From: Thiorhodospira sibirica ATCC 700588
Lineage (GTDB): Bacteria; Pseudomonadota; Gammaproteobacteria; Ectothiorhodospirales; Ectothiorhodospiraceae
Length of the DNA stretch: 64,000 nucleotides
NCBI RefSeq assembly: GCF_000227725.2
Contig: NZ_MU255056.1
Coordinates: 403,208-467,207, forward strand
Reading direction: 5' to 3'
Shown: piece after piece, positions 19,001 through 27,249 of the stretch
How the letters are laid out: each line of letters starts with the position of its first letter
Numbering within the stretch: the first letter of the stretch is position 1
Notes under the pieces: generated by a model
What the model was told of the DNA's origin: nothing
The model's input: the letters and a program-made list of their open reading frames with translations, nothing else
Databases searched by the model: none
Program-made: the position numbers and the translations under genes

Positions 19001-19195
19001 GTTTTGGCAGAACTGCGCGCTGATTCAGTCACCGCCAAAATCCCGGTGGTGGCAGTGACGGCCAATGCCACCACCCGCGATATTGAACGTGGCCAGGCGG
19101 CCGGGTTTGATGAATATCTGACCAAGCCGGTGAATGTCACCCGACTTTTGGATACGATTGACACCGTTCTGGCACGAAAAAACGCACCTAAGTGA
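16067..19195 (+). CDS. PAS/LOV hybrid sensor histidine kinase
   Basis: The 1042-residue cytoplasmic kinase has no membrane segments. A PAS domain (about 30-130) is followed by a LOV-type PAS domain (about 150-255) with the flavin-adduct signature GKNCRFLQ (Cys188) and the RKDGTPFWN strand. At least three more PAS-like segments extend to about residue 650. The histidine-kinase dimerisation motif MSHELRTPMN places the phosphoacceptor at His674. ATP-binding boxes follow (NLLSNAIKY, DSGVGI, GTGIGLVISK). A C-terminal receiver has Asp968 in LILLDINMPGLDG. The start TTG at 16067 is uncertain. The HD-GYP regulator downstream is a plausible output partner. Confidence 0.9.
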   Translation: MTTQHLEALGLVSLLATPEELEKILGAHVLVSITDAAGTITYVNQRFCETSGYAAAEILGQNHRCLQSGQHAKEFYAQLWADISSGVIWQGELCNRHRDGALLWLQTTIVPRRNAQQNITHYIALSTDVSHIRRSEATLSCQRRALNAIPDSIAIADASDPEMPLVYINQAFEQLTGYRREEILGKNCRFLQADDTEQTALDVLRQALHEGKPSKTLLRNYRKDGTPFWNQLSITPVRNETGTITHFVGIQNDVTEHLETQQALDAERHFIEAAINAIPALFFVIDRAGNLLKSNEQLSRVTGYSAAELSRMTLQTLFAPADVACIEKCIQQGFEKGYASTEADLLTREGEAISFYFQGVVFESNGEQCLISTGTDLTPYQRTLQRLEESEERLRRSQRYAHIATWEWDILHGSFYWSELMPALLGLPLESHKSSFERFISAVHAEDRPRVLAAIDAAVEQKAKYDIEYRCVWPDGSIHWLSLRGAVELDTQGRAIKMAGIAQDFTALRQAQTSEKQANKLAQSTIDALRAHICVLDERGRIITVNRSWREHAMMTGFNAGLCWDGVDYLAICEATEGPHRDDALRIARGIRAVLSGALNSYETEYILPDPLQGYYFLVRITPLDDQHSGRRYAVLSHQDITQRKLSEVAMQEAKEEAERANQAKSEFLSRMSHELRTPMNAILGFAQLLEYDNTLGEEQQDNLQEILKAGRHLLELINEVLDLAKVEAGRVDLSLEAVPCPDLVDECVMLVQPLAEQQGVRLEVEPFTERMVLADRMRLKQVVINLLSNAIKYNRKQGWVLIRPVSSASSKQVVRLEVSDSGVGIRPDRQAEIFQPFNRLGAEISGVEGTGIGLVISKRLIEMMGGEIGFSSLPGKGSTFWIELPIAQAPPNETAELAVPVEDMEWENDLDPDSLHIVLHIEDNPSNLKLIAHVLTLRPQIRLLQAPTPGLGLELATIHRPDLILLDINMPGLDGYGVLAELRADSVTAKIPVVAVTANATTRDIERGQAAGFDEYLTKPVNVTRLLDTIDTVLARKNAPK

Positions 19196-19293
19196 TCGCC
19201 CCGGCGCATTTCGTATGCCATGGATCAGACGCGCAGGCAGTTAAGCGCAGTGAATTGTTTTAATTTATCTTTAAATGACGAAGCGAGTGTGCC

Positions 19294-20376
19294 ATGACAG
19301 ACTCTTACGTAGGTCTTTTATCTGCAACCATCATGGTGGTTGATGATGAACCCGCCAATCTCACGCTGATTGACCGCACCCTGCGCAGCGAAGGTTACCG
19401 TCATCTGGTGTTGATTCGGGACCCCCGCGAGGTCGAAGACATCTACGTCAGCCAGCGTTTTGATCTGATCATCCTGGATCTGAACATGCCCTATATTGAC
19501 GGCTTCGGGGTGATGGAGAAACTGCTGGCGCGCAATGACCCCATCTTGCCCCCAATTCTCGTACTCACCGCACAATACGGGCGTGATTTTGTCTTGCGCG
19601 CCCTCACCGGCGGGGCGCGTGATTTCCTCAGTAAACCCTTTGACCGCATGGAATTGCTGGCGCGGGTGCGCAATCTGCTGGATGTGCAGCTCGGGCGCCG
19701 CCTGCTGCATGACCAAAAGCAGATGCTTGAACAACTGGTCCATGCGCGCACCCAGGAATTGCGCAATACCCGCCTGCAGGTGGTGCAACGCCTGGGGCGG
19801 GCGGCCGAATACCGCGACAACGAAACCGGCTTTCACATTCTGCGCATGAGTCACACCTGCGCCCTGTTGGCCAAATCACTGGGCTGGAATGAAGCGGACA
19901 CTGAACGCATGTTACACGCCAGCCCCATGCACGACATCGGCAAGATTGGCATCCCGGATGGCATTTTGCTCAAACCGGGAAAATTGGACCCCGAGGAGTG
20001 GGAGATCATGAAAACCCACGCCACCATCGGTGCCCATATTCTGGATGGTGATGATTCAGACCTTTTGGTGATGGCCCGCGAAATCGCCCTGACCCATCAT
20101 GAACGCTGGGATGGTGCCGGTTATCCGCGTGGCCTGGCTGGGGATCAGATTCCCCTGGTGGGGCGCATTGTGGCTATTGCTGATGTTTTCGACGCGCTGA
20201 CCTCAGAGCGGCCCTATAAACGCGCCTGGACGGTTGAAGATGCGCTGAACTATATCCGCGAGAATAACGGACGTCATTTCGACCCGCAGATTGTGGCGCA
20301 TTTTGAAGAGCGGCTGCCAGAAATTCTGGCCATCCGGGAGCGTTTCTCGGAACCGGAAAACCAGCAAACCCCGTGA
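19294..20376 (+). CDS. HD-GYP response regulator (cyclic di-GMP phosphodiesterase)
   Basis: This is an RpfG-like two-domain protein of 360 residues. The receiver spans about residues 10-125, with the phosphoacceptor in LIILDLNMPYIDG. The HD-GYP domain follows with the metal-binding HD at about residue 213 (MHDIGKIGIPD), HHERWDGAGYPRGL and the ADVFDALTSERPYK segment. It is expected to degrade cyclic di-GMP when phosphorylated. It lies 98 bp after the LOV hybrid kinase, suggesting a light- or redox-controlled pair, though this is inference. A rich set of downstream sequence leads into accA. Confidence 0.93.
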   Translation: MTDSYVGLLSATIMVVDDEPANLTLIDRTLRSEGYRHLVLIRDPREVEDIYVSQRFDLIILDLNMPYIDGFGVMEKLLARNDPILPPILVLTAQYGRDFVLRALTGGARDFLSKPFDRMELLARVRNLLDVQLGRRLLHDQKQMLEQLVHARTQELRNTRLQVVQRLGRAAEYRDNETGFHILRMSHTCALLAKSLGWNEADTERMLHASPMHDIGKIGIPDGILLKPGKLDPEEWEIMKTHATIGAHILDGDDSDLLVMAREIALTHHERWDGAGYPRGLAGDQIPLVGRIVAIADVFDALTSERPYKRAWTVEDALNYIRENNGRHFDPQIVAHFEERLPEILAIRERFSEPENQQTP

Positions 20377-20450
20377 ACGGGGCAGAAAGCGTGTCCCTGT
20401 CTTGCCCATTTCTGGCACACTGAGCGGATTTTTTGATGGAGAACTGAGCT

Positions 20451-21407
20451 TTGAATCCTGATTTTCTTGATTTTGAACAACCCATTGCCGAACTTGAGGC
20501 CAAGGTCGAAGAGTTGCGCTATGTAGGCAATGATGCCGAGATCAATATCCACGATGAGATCTCGCGCCTGCAGGCCAAATGCAAAACCCTGACAGAATCC
20601 ATCTTTGCCAAGCTCACCCCGTGGCAGATCTCCCAGATTGCCCGGCATCCCCGGCGTCCCTACACGCTGGACTATCTGCCTTTATTATTCAGAGATTTTC
20701 ATGAGCTGCACGGGGATCGGGCCTTTGCCGATGACCCGGCGATTGTCGGCGGCATGGCGCGCTTTGCCGGTCAGCCAGTGATGGTGATCGGGCATCAAAA
20801 AGGCCGCGATACCAAGGAAAAACTGCGCCGCAATTTTGGGATGCCGCGCCCGGAGGGCTATCGTAAAGCCTTGCGCCTGATGCATCTGGCCGAGCGCTTT
20901 GCCCTGCCGGTGATCACCTTTATTGACACACCAGGGGCCTATCCCGGCGTGGGTGCCGAAGAACGCGGCCAGAGCGAGGCGATTGCCCGCAACCTGCTGG
21001 AAATGTCGCGGCTGCGCACCCCGATTATCTGCACGGTGGTGGGCGAGGGCGGCTCAGGCGGGGCGCTGGCCATCGGTGTGGGCGATCGGGTGATGATGCT
21101 GGAATACAGCACTTACTCGGTGATTTCGCCGGAGGGCTGTGCCTCCATTTTGTGGAAAAGCGCCGACCGGGCCGCCGATGCGGCCGAGGCACTGGGCATC
21201 ACCTCCGCCCGCTTGAAAGAACTGGGGCTGATTGATCATATCATCCCCGAACCTTTGGGCGGTGCGCACCGCGATCTGGAACTCATGGCCCATCATCTGG
21301 GCGAGGCTTTGGGTCAAGCCCTGGCCGAGATGCAAAGCATGGATCTGGATACACTATGCGCTCGGCGTTACCAGCGCATCATGGACTATGGACAATTCAA
21401 GGACTAA
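20451..21407 (+). CDS. accA: Acetyl-CoA carboxylase carboxyltransferase, alpha subunit
   Basis: AccA with AccD transfers the carboxyl group from biotin carrier protein to acetyl-CoA, the first step of fatty acid synthesis. The 318-residue length matches the family. Recognisable segments include [43 protein letters not shown] and [15 protein letters not shown]. The start is TTG at 20451, following GATGGAGAAC. The C-terminus [12 protein letters not shown] is typical. It is encoded apart from accD. Confidence 0.96.
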   Translation: MNPDFLDFEQPIAELEAKVEELRYVGNDAEINIHDEISRLQAKCKTLTESIFAKLTPWQISQIARHPRRPYTLDYLPLLFRDFHELHGDRAFADDPAIVGGMARFAGQPVMVIGHQKGRDTKEKLRRNFGMPRPEGYRKALRLMHLAERFALPVITFIDTPGAYPGVGAEERGQSEAIARNLLEMSRLRTPIICTVVGEGGSGGALAIGVGDRVMMLEYSTYSVISPEGCASILWKSADRAADAAEALGITSARLKELGLIDHIIPEPLGGAHRDLELMAHHLGEALGQALAEMQSMDLDTLCARRYQRIMDYGQFKD

Positions 21408-21472
21408 GGCCAGACATCGGCGCCGGTGGCTGGTCTAGGCAGGCCTAAGTCCGGCGCAGCCGTTCGCCGACC

Positions 21473-23755
21473 GTGTGCCCGCCGGATGCGCGCTTGGCAA
21501 GGCATGGCGCAAGGTCTTTGAACGTGTGGAAGATCGCCGCACTAAGCCGTAGCCGGGCACGCCATCTGGCCCGCATCCTCGGCGTGCTGGGGGTGTGCGG
21601 CGTAATCCTGCTGCCGAGCGGCGGGGGATCAGGGTTTGATGAGCTTTACCAGCGTCTGCAGCTAATGGCTTATGACCAGACATTGCACGGCTTGCCTCCT
21701 CCCTCCTTGCGCGCCTCCGTCCCGCCGCTGGTGATTGTAGATATTGACGAGTTATCCCTGCAGCGCGAAGGCCACTGGCCCTGGCCGCGTGAGCGTCTGG
21801 CGACATTGCTGATGCATTTGCAGGCCGCCGAGGTGGCGCTGGTGGTCTTTGATATCCTCTTTGCCGAGGCACAGCACAACCCGGTGGATCAAATTCGCGC
21901 GCACCTGAAGGATTCAAGCCTGCAACAGGCTCTGGATGGCCTGCGTCCACAGCTGGATCAGGAGCGTATCTTCAGTGAAGCCCTCGCCCGCCAGCCCACC
22001 GTATTGGGCTATGTCTTTCGCCCCCAGGATCAGATATCGCCCATCGGCCAGCTGCCATCCCCGCTACACACCGAGCCACCGCTTGAGGGTTTGCGTCTGT
22101 CCATTTCCCCCATGCAGAGCTATTCCGCACCTCTGCCGATCTTAATGCAGGCCGCCGGGAGCGCGGGGTTTTTCAGCCTGCATCCAGATCGTGATGGCGT
22201 CATCCGCCGCGTGCCCTTGCTGGCCCTGTATGAGGGACAGCTTTACCCCTCGCTGGCGGTGGAAACGGTGCGCCAATACCTGTTTTTAGAACAGCTACGC
22301 CTGTACACCGAAACCATCCAGGGATTTGATGCGCTGCGTTCGGTGCAACTGGATCTGGATGTCAACATCCCCACCGATGGCCAGGGGCAAATGCTGGTGC
22401 CCTATCGTGGGCCATTTGGCCACTTTCCCTATGTCTCCGCCGCCCACGTTCTGGCCGGTGAGGTTGACCCGCACATGCTGGCCGGGGCCATCGTGCTCGT
22501 GGGCACCACCGCGCCGGGTCTGTTTGATCTGCGCACCATCCCTCTGCAAGCGGCCTATCCGGGCGTAGAAATCCAGGCCAACGTACTCACGGCCATTCTG
22601 GGCGAAGCCTATCTGGTGCAACCCAGTTGGGCGCCTGGCGCACAAAACGTGTATTTCCTGATGGCCGGGCTACTGCTGGCACTGTTATTGCCATCACTGA
22701 GCGTCGTGTGGCAACTGGCGCTGGCTGTGTGTGTAGGGCTTGTAATCGTAGGGCTTAACACCGCGCTGTGGATCTGGCACGGCTTGGTACTTGACAGCGC
22801 CGGGCCACTGCTATTGATGGCCGTCTTGCTGGTCTTCAACATGGGCTGGGGCTTTTTCTTTGAAACCCGTACCCGGCAACGCCTTAAAAATATGTTCGGG
22901 CAATACGTGCCACCCGCGCTGGTCGAACACATGAGCGAGCGGCCGGGGCAATTTGGCTTTGCCGGACAGTCCCGCGAGCTGACGGTATTATTTGCCGATA
23001 TTCGTGGTTTTACCCAGCTCTCCGAGCAACTGCGCGCCGATGCGCTCAAACAGTTTCTCAATCAGTACTTTACCCCGATGACGCGGATCATCTTTGCCCA
23101 GCAGGGCACCATCGACAAATATGTCGGCGATATGATCATGGCCTTTTGGGGCGCGCCGGTAAACGACCCCGAACACGCACACCATGCCATCGAGGCCGCC
23201 CTGGAAATGCTCAACGAAACCCAACGGCTCAGCCAGAGCTTTATCCGCAAAGGCTGGCCACAGGTGCGCATCGGCGTTGGCATCAACACGGGCCTGATGA
23301 ATGTTGGCGACATGGGCTCCCAATACCGCCGCGCCTATACCGTCCTGGGTGATGCCGTCAACCTCGCCTCGCGCCTGGAAAGCGCCAGCAAGCAATATGG
23401 TGTTGCACTGCTGGTTGGCGAACGTACGCACGCCCTCACCCAATCTCATTTCCTCTGGCAAGAAGTAGACTGGGTGCGCGTCAAAGGCAAACAACACGCC
23501 GTGCGCATCTACCAACCGCTGTGCTCCATCGCCAAGGCAACCCCGGCACAACACGCACAGGTCCAACAATTCCAGCAATTTTTACACGCCCTGCGCCAGC
23601 AACATTGGCAACAGGCCAGCACTCACCTAGACACCTTACAACAAACCCACCCGACAAACGCCCTCTACGCCCATTACCGCCAGCGCCTGCACACCCTGCA
23701 AACCCAGCCACCCGCCCCAGACTGGGACGGGTGCTGGGTCTTGAGCGAAAAATAA
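21473..23755 (+). CDS. CHASE2 domain adenylate/guanylate cyclase
   Basis: The 760-residue membrane protein has an N-terminal membrane anchor and a periplasmic CHASE2 sensor domain (about 50-390, starting near PPLVIVDIDELSLQREG and including DRDGVIRRVPLL). Three membrane segments at about 395-465 come next, then a class III nucleotide cyclase domain from about 500 (LTVLFADIRGFTQLS, GTIDKYVGDMIMAFWGAP, GINTGLMNVGDMGS, GDAVNLASRLE). Substrate (ATP or GTP) is not settled by sequence here. The C-terminal 70 residues are Gln- and His-rich. The GTG at 21473 is used; a GTG at 21524 is an alternative. Confidence 0.9.
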   Translation: MCPPDARLARHGARSLNVWKIAALSRSRARHLARILGVLGVCGVILLPSGGGSGFDELYQRLQLMAYDQTLHGLPPPSLRASVPPLVIVDIDELSLQREGHWPWPRERLATLLMHLQAAEVALVVFDILFAEAQHNPVDQIRAHLKDSSLQQALDGLRPQLDQERIFSEALARQPTVLGYVFRPQDQISPIGQLPSPLHTEPPLEGLRLSISPMQSYSAPLPILMQAAGSAGFFSLHPDRDGVIRRVPLLALYEGQLYPSLAVETVRQYLFLEQLRLYTETIQGFDALRSVQLDLDVNIPTDGQGQMLVPYRGPFGHFPYVSAAHVLAGEVDPHMLAGAIVLVGTTAPGLFDLRTIPLQAAYPGVEIQANVLTAILGEAYLVQPSWAPGAQNVYFLMAGLLLALLLPSLSVVWQLALAVCVGLVIVGLNTALWIWHGLVLDSAGPLLLMAVLLVFNMGWGFFFETRTRQRLKNMFGQYVPPALVEHMSERPGQFGFAGQSRELTVLFADIRGFTQLSEQLRADALKQFLNQYFTPMTRIIFAQQGTIDKYVGDMIMAFWGAPVNDPEHAHHAIEAALEMLNETQRLSQSFIRKGWPQVRIGVGINTGLMNVGDMGSQYRRAYTVLGDAVNLASRLESASKQYGVALLVGERTHALTQSHFLWQEVDWVRVKGKQHAVRIYQPLCSIAKATPAQHAQVQQFQQFLHALRQQHWQQASTHLDTLQQTHPTNALYAHYRQRLHTLQTQPPAPDWDGCWVLSEK

Positions 23756-23789
23756 AACACTTCTTGGTAAGTCACAAAACATAGAAACA

Positions 23790-24452
23790 TCAAAACCAAT
23801 ACACAAACACCCACCACACGGCCAGGCCACAGATAGCGAGCAGGACAGCGGCCAAGGTCAGGCTGGCAAAGCGTATTTCATCGCTTTCCTGGGGGCCATT
23901 GATCTGCTTGCGTCCGGTGATCATCGGGGACAACAGGTTTTCCCGACGCACCAGCCAGTACATGACAATGGCCAGGACATGCAGGCTGATCAGTACCAGC
24001 AATCCATCAAACAGCCATTTGTGCAGGCCGGTCATTTCGCGCTGGGTGGCGTAGCTGACCTCGCTGGCAAGCGGGCCGCTCATGAAAATATCATCGTTGG
24101 CGAACAGGCCGGTGATGGCGGTGGTGGCGAGCATCACGAGCATGACCACGGTCATCCAGCCGCCGATGGGGTTATGGCCCAGATAGGCAGCCTGCGGACG
24201 AAGCCAATGGCGGACATAATGCCAGACGGTTTTTGGCCCATAAAGAAAATCACTAAAACGGGCGCTGCGGCTGCCGACGATGCCCCAGAGCAGGCGAAAA
24301 ACGATGAGGGCTATCAGGGCATAGCCCAGATAAAAATGCCACTCCAGCATCAGGCTGCCTTGTGTGCCGGTGTACCAAAGGCCGATGATGAGCACCGGCA
24401 AGAGCCAGTGAAAAAGGCGGGTGGGCAGATCCCAGACACGCAGTTTGCGCAT
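23790..24452 (-). CDS. Cytochrome b561-type membrane protein
   Basis: This is a four-helix di-haem cytochrome b of about 220 residues. It begins MRKLRVWDLPTRLFHWLLP, typical of the nickel-hydrogenase/CytB group (COG3658). Haem-ligand histidines are visible in LFHWLL, LEWHFYLGY and SLHVLAI. It usually receives electrons from, or passes them to, a c-type cytochrome. The ATG at 24452 follows a GAGG site; the longer frame to 24488 runs into the IS607 right end. That element ends only about 35 bp before this start, so the original promoter or upstream partner gene may be displaced. Confidence 0.88.
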   Translation of the reverse strand: MRKLRVWDLPTRLFHWLLPVLIIGLWYTGTQGSLMLEWHFYLGYALIALIVFRLLWGIVGSRSARFSDFLYGPKTVWHYVRHWLRPQAAYLGHNPIGGWMTVVMLVMLATTAITGLFANDDIFMSGPLASEVSYATQREMTGLHKWLFDGLLVLISLHVLAIVMYWLVRRENLLSPMITGRKQINGPQESDEIRFASLTLAAVLLAICGLAVWWVFVYWF

Positions 24453-24528
24453 TGATTTTTCCTCATTAAATGGTGAGCAGCCACTCATAAAAACCTACCC
24501 AAACTTGCACGAAGCTGAATAAGTCTGT

Positions 24529-25380
24529 TCACGCCGTCAACACCCATGCTGCCGAAGCAGTCTGACTTGGCTCTTGCGTGCGTTTAACGTCCGGCCTGAG
24601 CGCGTCCAGACGATCCAGACCATAACGGTCTAAATTTTTTGCGGCATTGAGGTCACGATCCATTACATGCCCACAGTCACACGCCATTGTGCGCTGATTC
24701 AGTGGCATGTCATGGATTTTCCCGCAGGCGTGACAGGTCTTTGAAGACGGATAGAACCGATTCGCAAAGATCACAGTCACGCCACGCCACGCCGCTTTGT
24801 ATTCAATTTGTCGCCGCAATTCGCCAAAGCCAGCATCGGCAATAGCGCGGGCAAGACAATGGTTTTTGATCATCCCGGAGACATTCAGGTCTTCCAGGGT
24901 AATGACCTGATAGGTGCGGGTCAGCTTATCGGAAAGCTCATGTAAAACGGCCTTACGTTGATGGCTGATCCGCTGGTGCAGTCGTGCAACGGAGCGCTTG
25001 GCTTTCGCGCTCCGACGACTACCCTTCACTTTGCGCGACAGGTTCCGTTGCCGCCGCTTTAAATATTTGAGGTGTTTCTTAAGGCGCTGATTGGCGGGGA
25101 TGACTTCGCCGGTGCTTAATGTCGCTAAATCCTTGATACCCAGATCAACACCGACTGAAGCGTGTTCGGGGGCGTGTGGGTTGTATTCGTCAGTGTCTAC
25201 CAGAATAGAAGCATAGAACCGGCCTGCCCGCTTGCTGATCGTGACCTGTTTGGTCTGCCCGGTAAAGCGTAAACCTTGGCGCATTTGGTTGTAACAGTGC
25301 CGACGCACGCCGCAAGCGCGGTTGAGATAATCGGCCTGCTCAGGTGTTGGGCGCAGTTCGATCTTGTGAGCAATCAGCAT
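24529..25380 (-). CDS. tnpB: TnpB RNA-guided nuclease, N-terminally shortened
   Basis: TnpB proteins are RNA-guided DNA nucleases encoded in IS200/IS605/IS607 elements. All RuvC elements remain: Asp79 in VGVDLGIKDLA, Glu163 in ITLEDLNVSGM, and the DRDLNAA motif at about 241-247. The zinc-ribbon cysteines (TCHACG, ACDCG) are also present. The protein is 283 residues, whereas relatives have about 370-400. The break lies after residue 32, where RRHCYNQ is followed directly by MRQGLRFTGQTK, so most of the N-terminal recognition region is lost in frame. It could not be expected to work normally. The 3' end and flanking terminus would contain the guide-RNA scaffold. Confidence 0.9.
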   Translation of the reverse strand: MLIAHKIELRPTPEQADYLNRACGVRRHCYNQMRQGLRFTGQTKQVTISKRAGRFYASILVDTDEYNPHAPEHASVGVDLGIKDLATLSTGEVIPANQRLKKHLKYLKRRQRNLSRKVKGSRRSAKAKRSVARLHQRISHQRKAVLHELSDKLTRTYQVITLEDLNVSGMIKNHCLARAIADAGFGELRRQIEYKAAWRGVTVIFANRFYPSSKTCHACGKIHDMPLNQRTMACDCGHVMDRDLNAAKNLDRYGLDRLDALRPDVKRTQEPSQTASAAWVLTA

Positions 25381-25996
25381 GTGCCTCGACCGCCTGTTTC
25401 ACGTCGTCCAGCAGTTTCTGGTTTTTGTGTGAGCAACTTCCGTAGAGCTGGGCCGAGAAGACGCTGATGATCTCCAGCACATCGTTGACCAGGTCGTCCT
25501 CAAAGGTCGTGTCCTCACCCTGGTTGAGGATGACGACTTCGACCTGCTTGGCTTCGCAGATCGCGAACACCAGTTCCGCGCCAAAGCGCAGTAGCCGATC
25601 CTTGTGGGTGATGACCAGCCGCCCAACGTGCCCTTCAATCACCTCGTCGAGCAGACGCTTGAGTCCCTTCTTGTGATAATTCATCCCCGAGCCGAGGTCT
25701 GAGATTAACTCGAACCTCCAGCCCTGGCGAGCGCAATACAGTTCGAGCACCTGCTTCTGGCGTTCCAGGTCGGCTTTCTGGTCATGGCGGGAGACGCGGG
25801 CGTAGGCGAGGGTACGCCGGGCGGCATCGACCCCAGCGCGAAACAGATCCGGGCGCAGCTTGGTTAGATCATAACGACGATGCCCGCCGGCCGTATGCTC
25901 GGCAACCAGTTTGCCTTTGGCCTCCCAGCGCCGCAGGGTCGTGATGGACACGCCCAGCACTTTGGCCGCTTCTCCTATGCTTACTAATCTCTTCAT
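25340..25996 (-). CDS. tnpA: IS607-family serine recombinase
   Basis: The 218-residue transposase has an N-terminal MerR-like helix-turn-helix (SIGEAAKVLGVSITTLRRWE, ending GGHRRYD). A serine resolvase domain follows, with the catalytic Ser in LAYARVSRHDQKADLERQ and the Arg-rich motif VITHKDRLLRFG. The length is typical of IS607 TnpA and no damage is seen. The stop overlaps the tnpB start by 41 bp. A short AT-rich stretch after 25996 would hold the element's left end. Confidence 0.95.
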   Translation of the reverse strand: MKRLVSIGEAAKVLGVSITTLRRWEAKGKLVAEHTAGGHRRYDLTKLRPDLFRAGVDAARRTLAYARVSRHDQKADLERQKQVLELYCARQGWRFELISDLGSGMNYHKKGLKRLLDEVIEGHVGRLVITHKDRLLRFGAELVFAICEAKQVEVVILNQGEDTTFEDDLVNDVLEIISVFSAQLYGSCSHKNQKLLDDVKQAVEAHADCSQDRTAPNT

Positions 25997-26074
25997 TTTG
26001 GAAATATTAGCATAGATATGCGTAAATTCTAAGCGAGCAGTTCAAGCCCTCACTGCGGCGCAGAGCGGCATGAT

Positions 26075-26851
26075 TCACTCCTCCTCCCAATCCAGCGCCT
26101 CCAGGGCTTCCAGTTCTTCCAGCATCGTCTCGCTGCCGTGCGTGTCCACGGCGCCATCACGCACCAAAAAATCGCGCCGTTGCAGATAGGCATCCCGCAA
26201 GGCTGCATAACGATCCGTCACCATCGACTCCATCGCCCGCTCGGTGGGTAAAAATCCGGCACGCATATCCACCAGCTTAACCACCGCCAGGGCATTGCGC
26301 GTGGCCGTTTCATCGTAGTGATACAGCGGGCTGCTCAGATTATCCACCACCCGTGCCGGGCCATCACGCAAGGTGCTTGGCCCCAGCAAGGGCAACACTA
26401 GATACGGCCCCGAAGACACCCCCCAGGTCCCCAGCGTCTGGCCGAAATCCTCATTGTTTTTCGCCAATCCCATCGGCGTTGCCACATCAAACAGCCCAAA
26501 CACCCCCCACGTCGAGTTCATGATCAAACGGGTCAAATCAGAGGCGGCATCATGCGGCTTGGCCTGCAACAGATTATTCAACAGCACGACCACATCATTT
26601 AAGTTAGAGAAAAAGTTACCCACACTATTGCGCACCGGCTGGGGCAGCGCCTGCTCATAGCCCTGCGCCACCGGCTTTAATACCGCACGATCCACCGCAT
26701 CATTGAACTGAAACATCGCCCGGTTATAGCCCTCCCACGGATCACGCGGATGCGCCGATTCCGCCGGAACACTCGCACAGCCCCCCAAAAACCACATCAA
26801 CACCACCGCCAAACCAAGCGACCACACAGACCGTACACACAGGGTTTTCAT
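26075..26851 (-). CDS. mlaA: Phospholipid-binding lipoprotein MlaA (VacJ)
   Basis: MlaA is an outer-membrane lipoprotein that removes phospholipids from the outer leaflet and hands them to the Mla pathway. The signal peptide ends in the lipobox FLGGCAS. The mature domain begins DPWEGYNRAMFQFNDAVDR and has the family segments NFFSNLNDVVVLLNNLLQ, GLAKNNEDFGQTLG and GPYLVLPLLGPSTLRDG. The C-terminus is Glu-rich. The ATG at 26851 (MKTLC) gives a proper signal peptide; the longer frame to 26884 does not. No mlaBCDEF genes are adjacent. Confidence 0.95.
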   Translation of the reverse strand: MKTLCVRSVWSLGLAVVLMWFLGGCASVPAESAHPRDPWEGYNRAMFQFNDAVDRAVLKPVAQGYEQALPQPVRNSVGNFFSNLNDVVVLLNNLLQAKPHDAASDLTRLIMNSTWGVFGLFDVATPMGLAKNNEDFGQTLGTWGVSSGPYLVLPLLGPSTLRDGPARVVDNLSSPLYHYDETATRNALAVVKLVDMRAGFLPTERAMESMVTDRYAALRDAYLQRRDFLVRDGAVDTHGSETMLEELEALEALDWEEE

Positions 26852-27249
26852 CAACGTAACGTATCCGGACGGAATAGCCTGCAAGCTTTCCTGTCCCGAT
26901 CCTCCAAAGGCGTTAAAGGTTAAACAATGAAATCAAGGATAGGAGCGCCGAGTCCCCGCGTGGCATTATGGATCACCGCTCACCCGCGCACGCAAAGCCT
27001 ACGGCGTTATGTCGCGCACAGGCGGATACCCGCCGCACCTGCACGCCATGATAAGCCGTTGCACACATGATTTCATAGGTTCTCTGGTGCTGGCGGTGGA
27101 AAGCCTCAGCATCCGGCGGGCTTTGATGATTTGGCGCTGCGGGGGTTAAATGGGGGGCGCTGTGTGCGTGAGGGTTATGCAACCGCATAAAATCAGCGAA
27201 TATATGCCCTCTTTGATAAATGGGCACGAGAATTCAGGATTGACAACGT
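26852..27249. other. Gene-free stretch
   Basis: About 400 bases lie between the divergent mlaA and hsdS-like genes. The frame at 26973-27227 on the minus strand is His- and Ala-rich with no recognisable family and is unlikely to be a gene. No repeat of the dispersed family is present. Confidence 0.4.

Larger units (their letters stand above)
24487..26035 (-). mobile_element. IS607-family insertion sequence
   Basis: The element contains a serine recombinase (tnpA) and a TnpB nuclease, both on the minus strand and overlapping by 41 bp. Its right end, TAGGTTTTTATG on the minus strand, is shared with the solo end at 7789. The left boundary near 26035 is approximate. It sits between the cytochrome b561 and mlaA genes. 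The TnpB is internally shortened, so the element may be a degraded form. Confidence 0.85.

Noticed and set aside
26973..27227. Minus-strand 84-codon frame
   Set aside because: Composition (His, Ala, Arg) and lack of a ribosome site suggest a chance frame.
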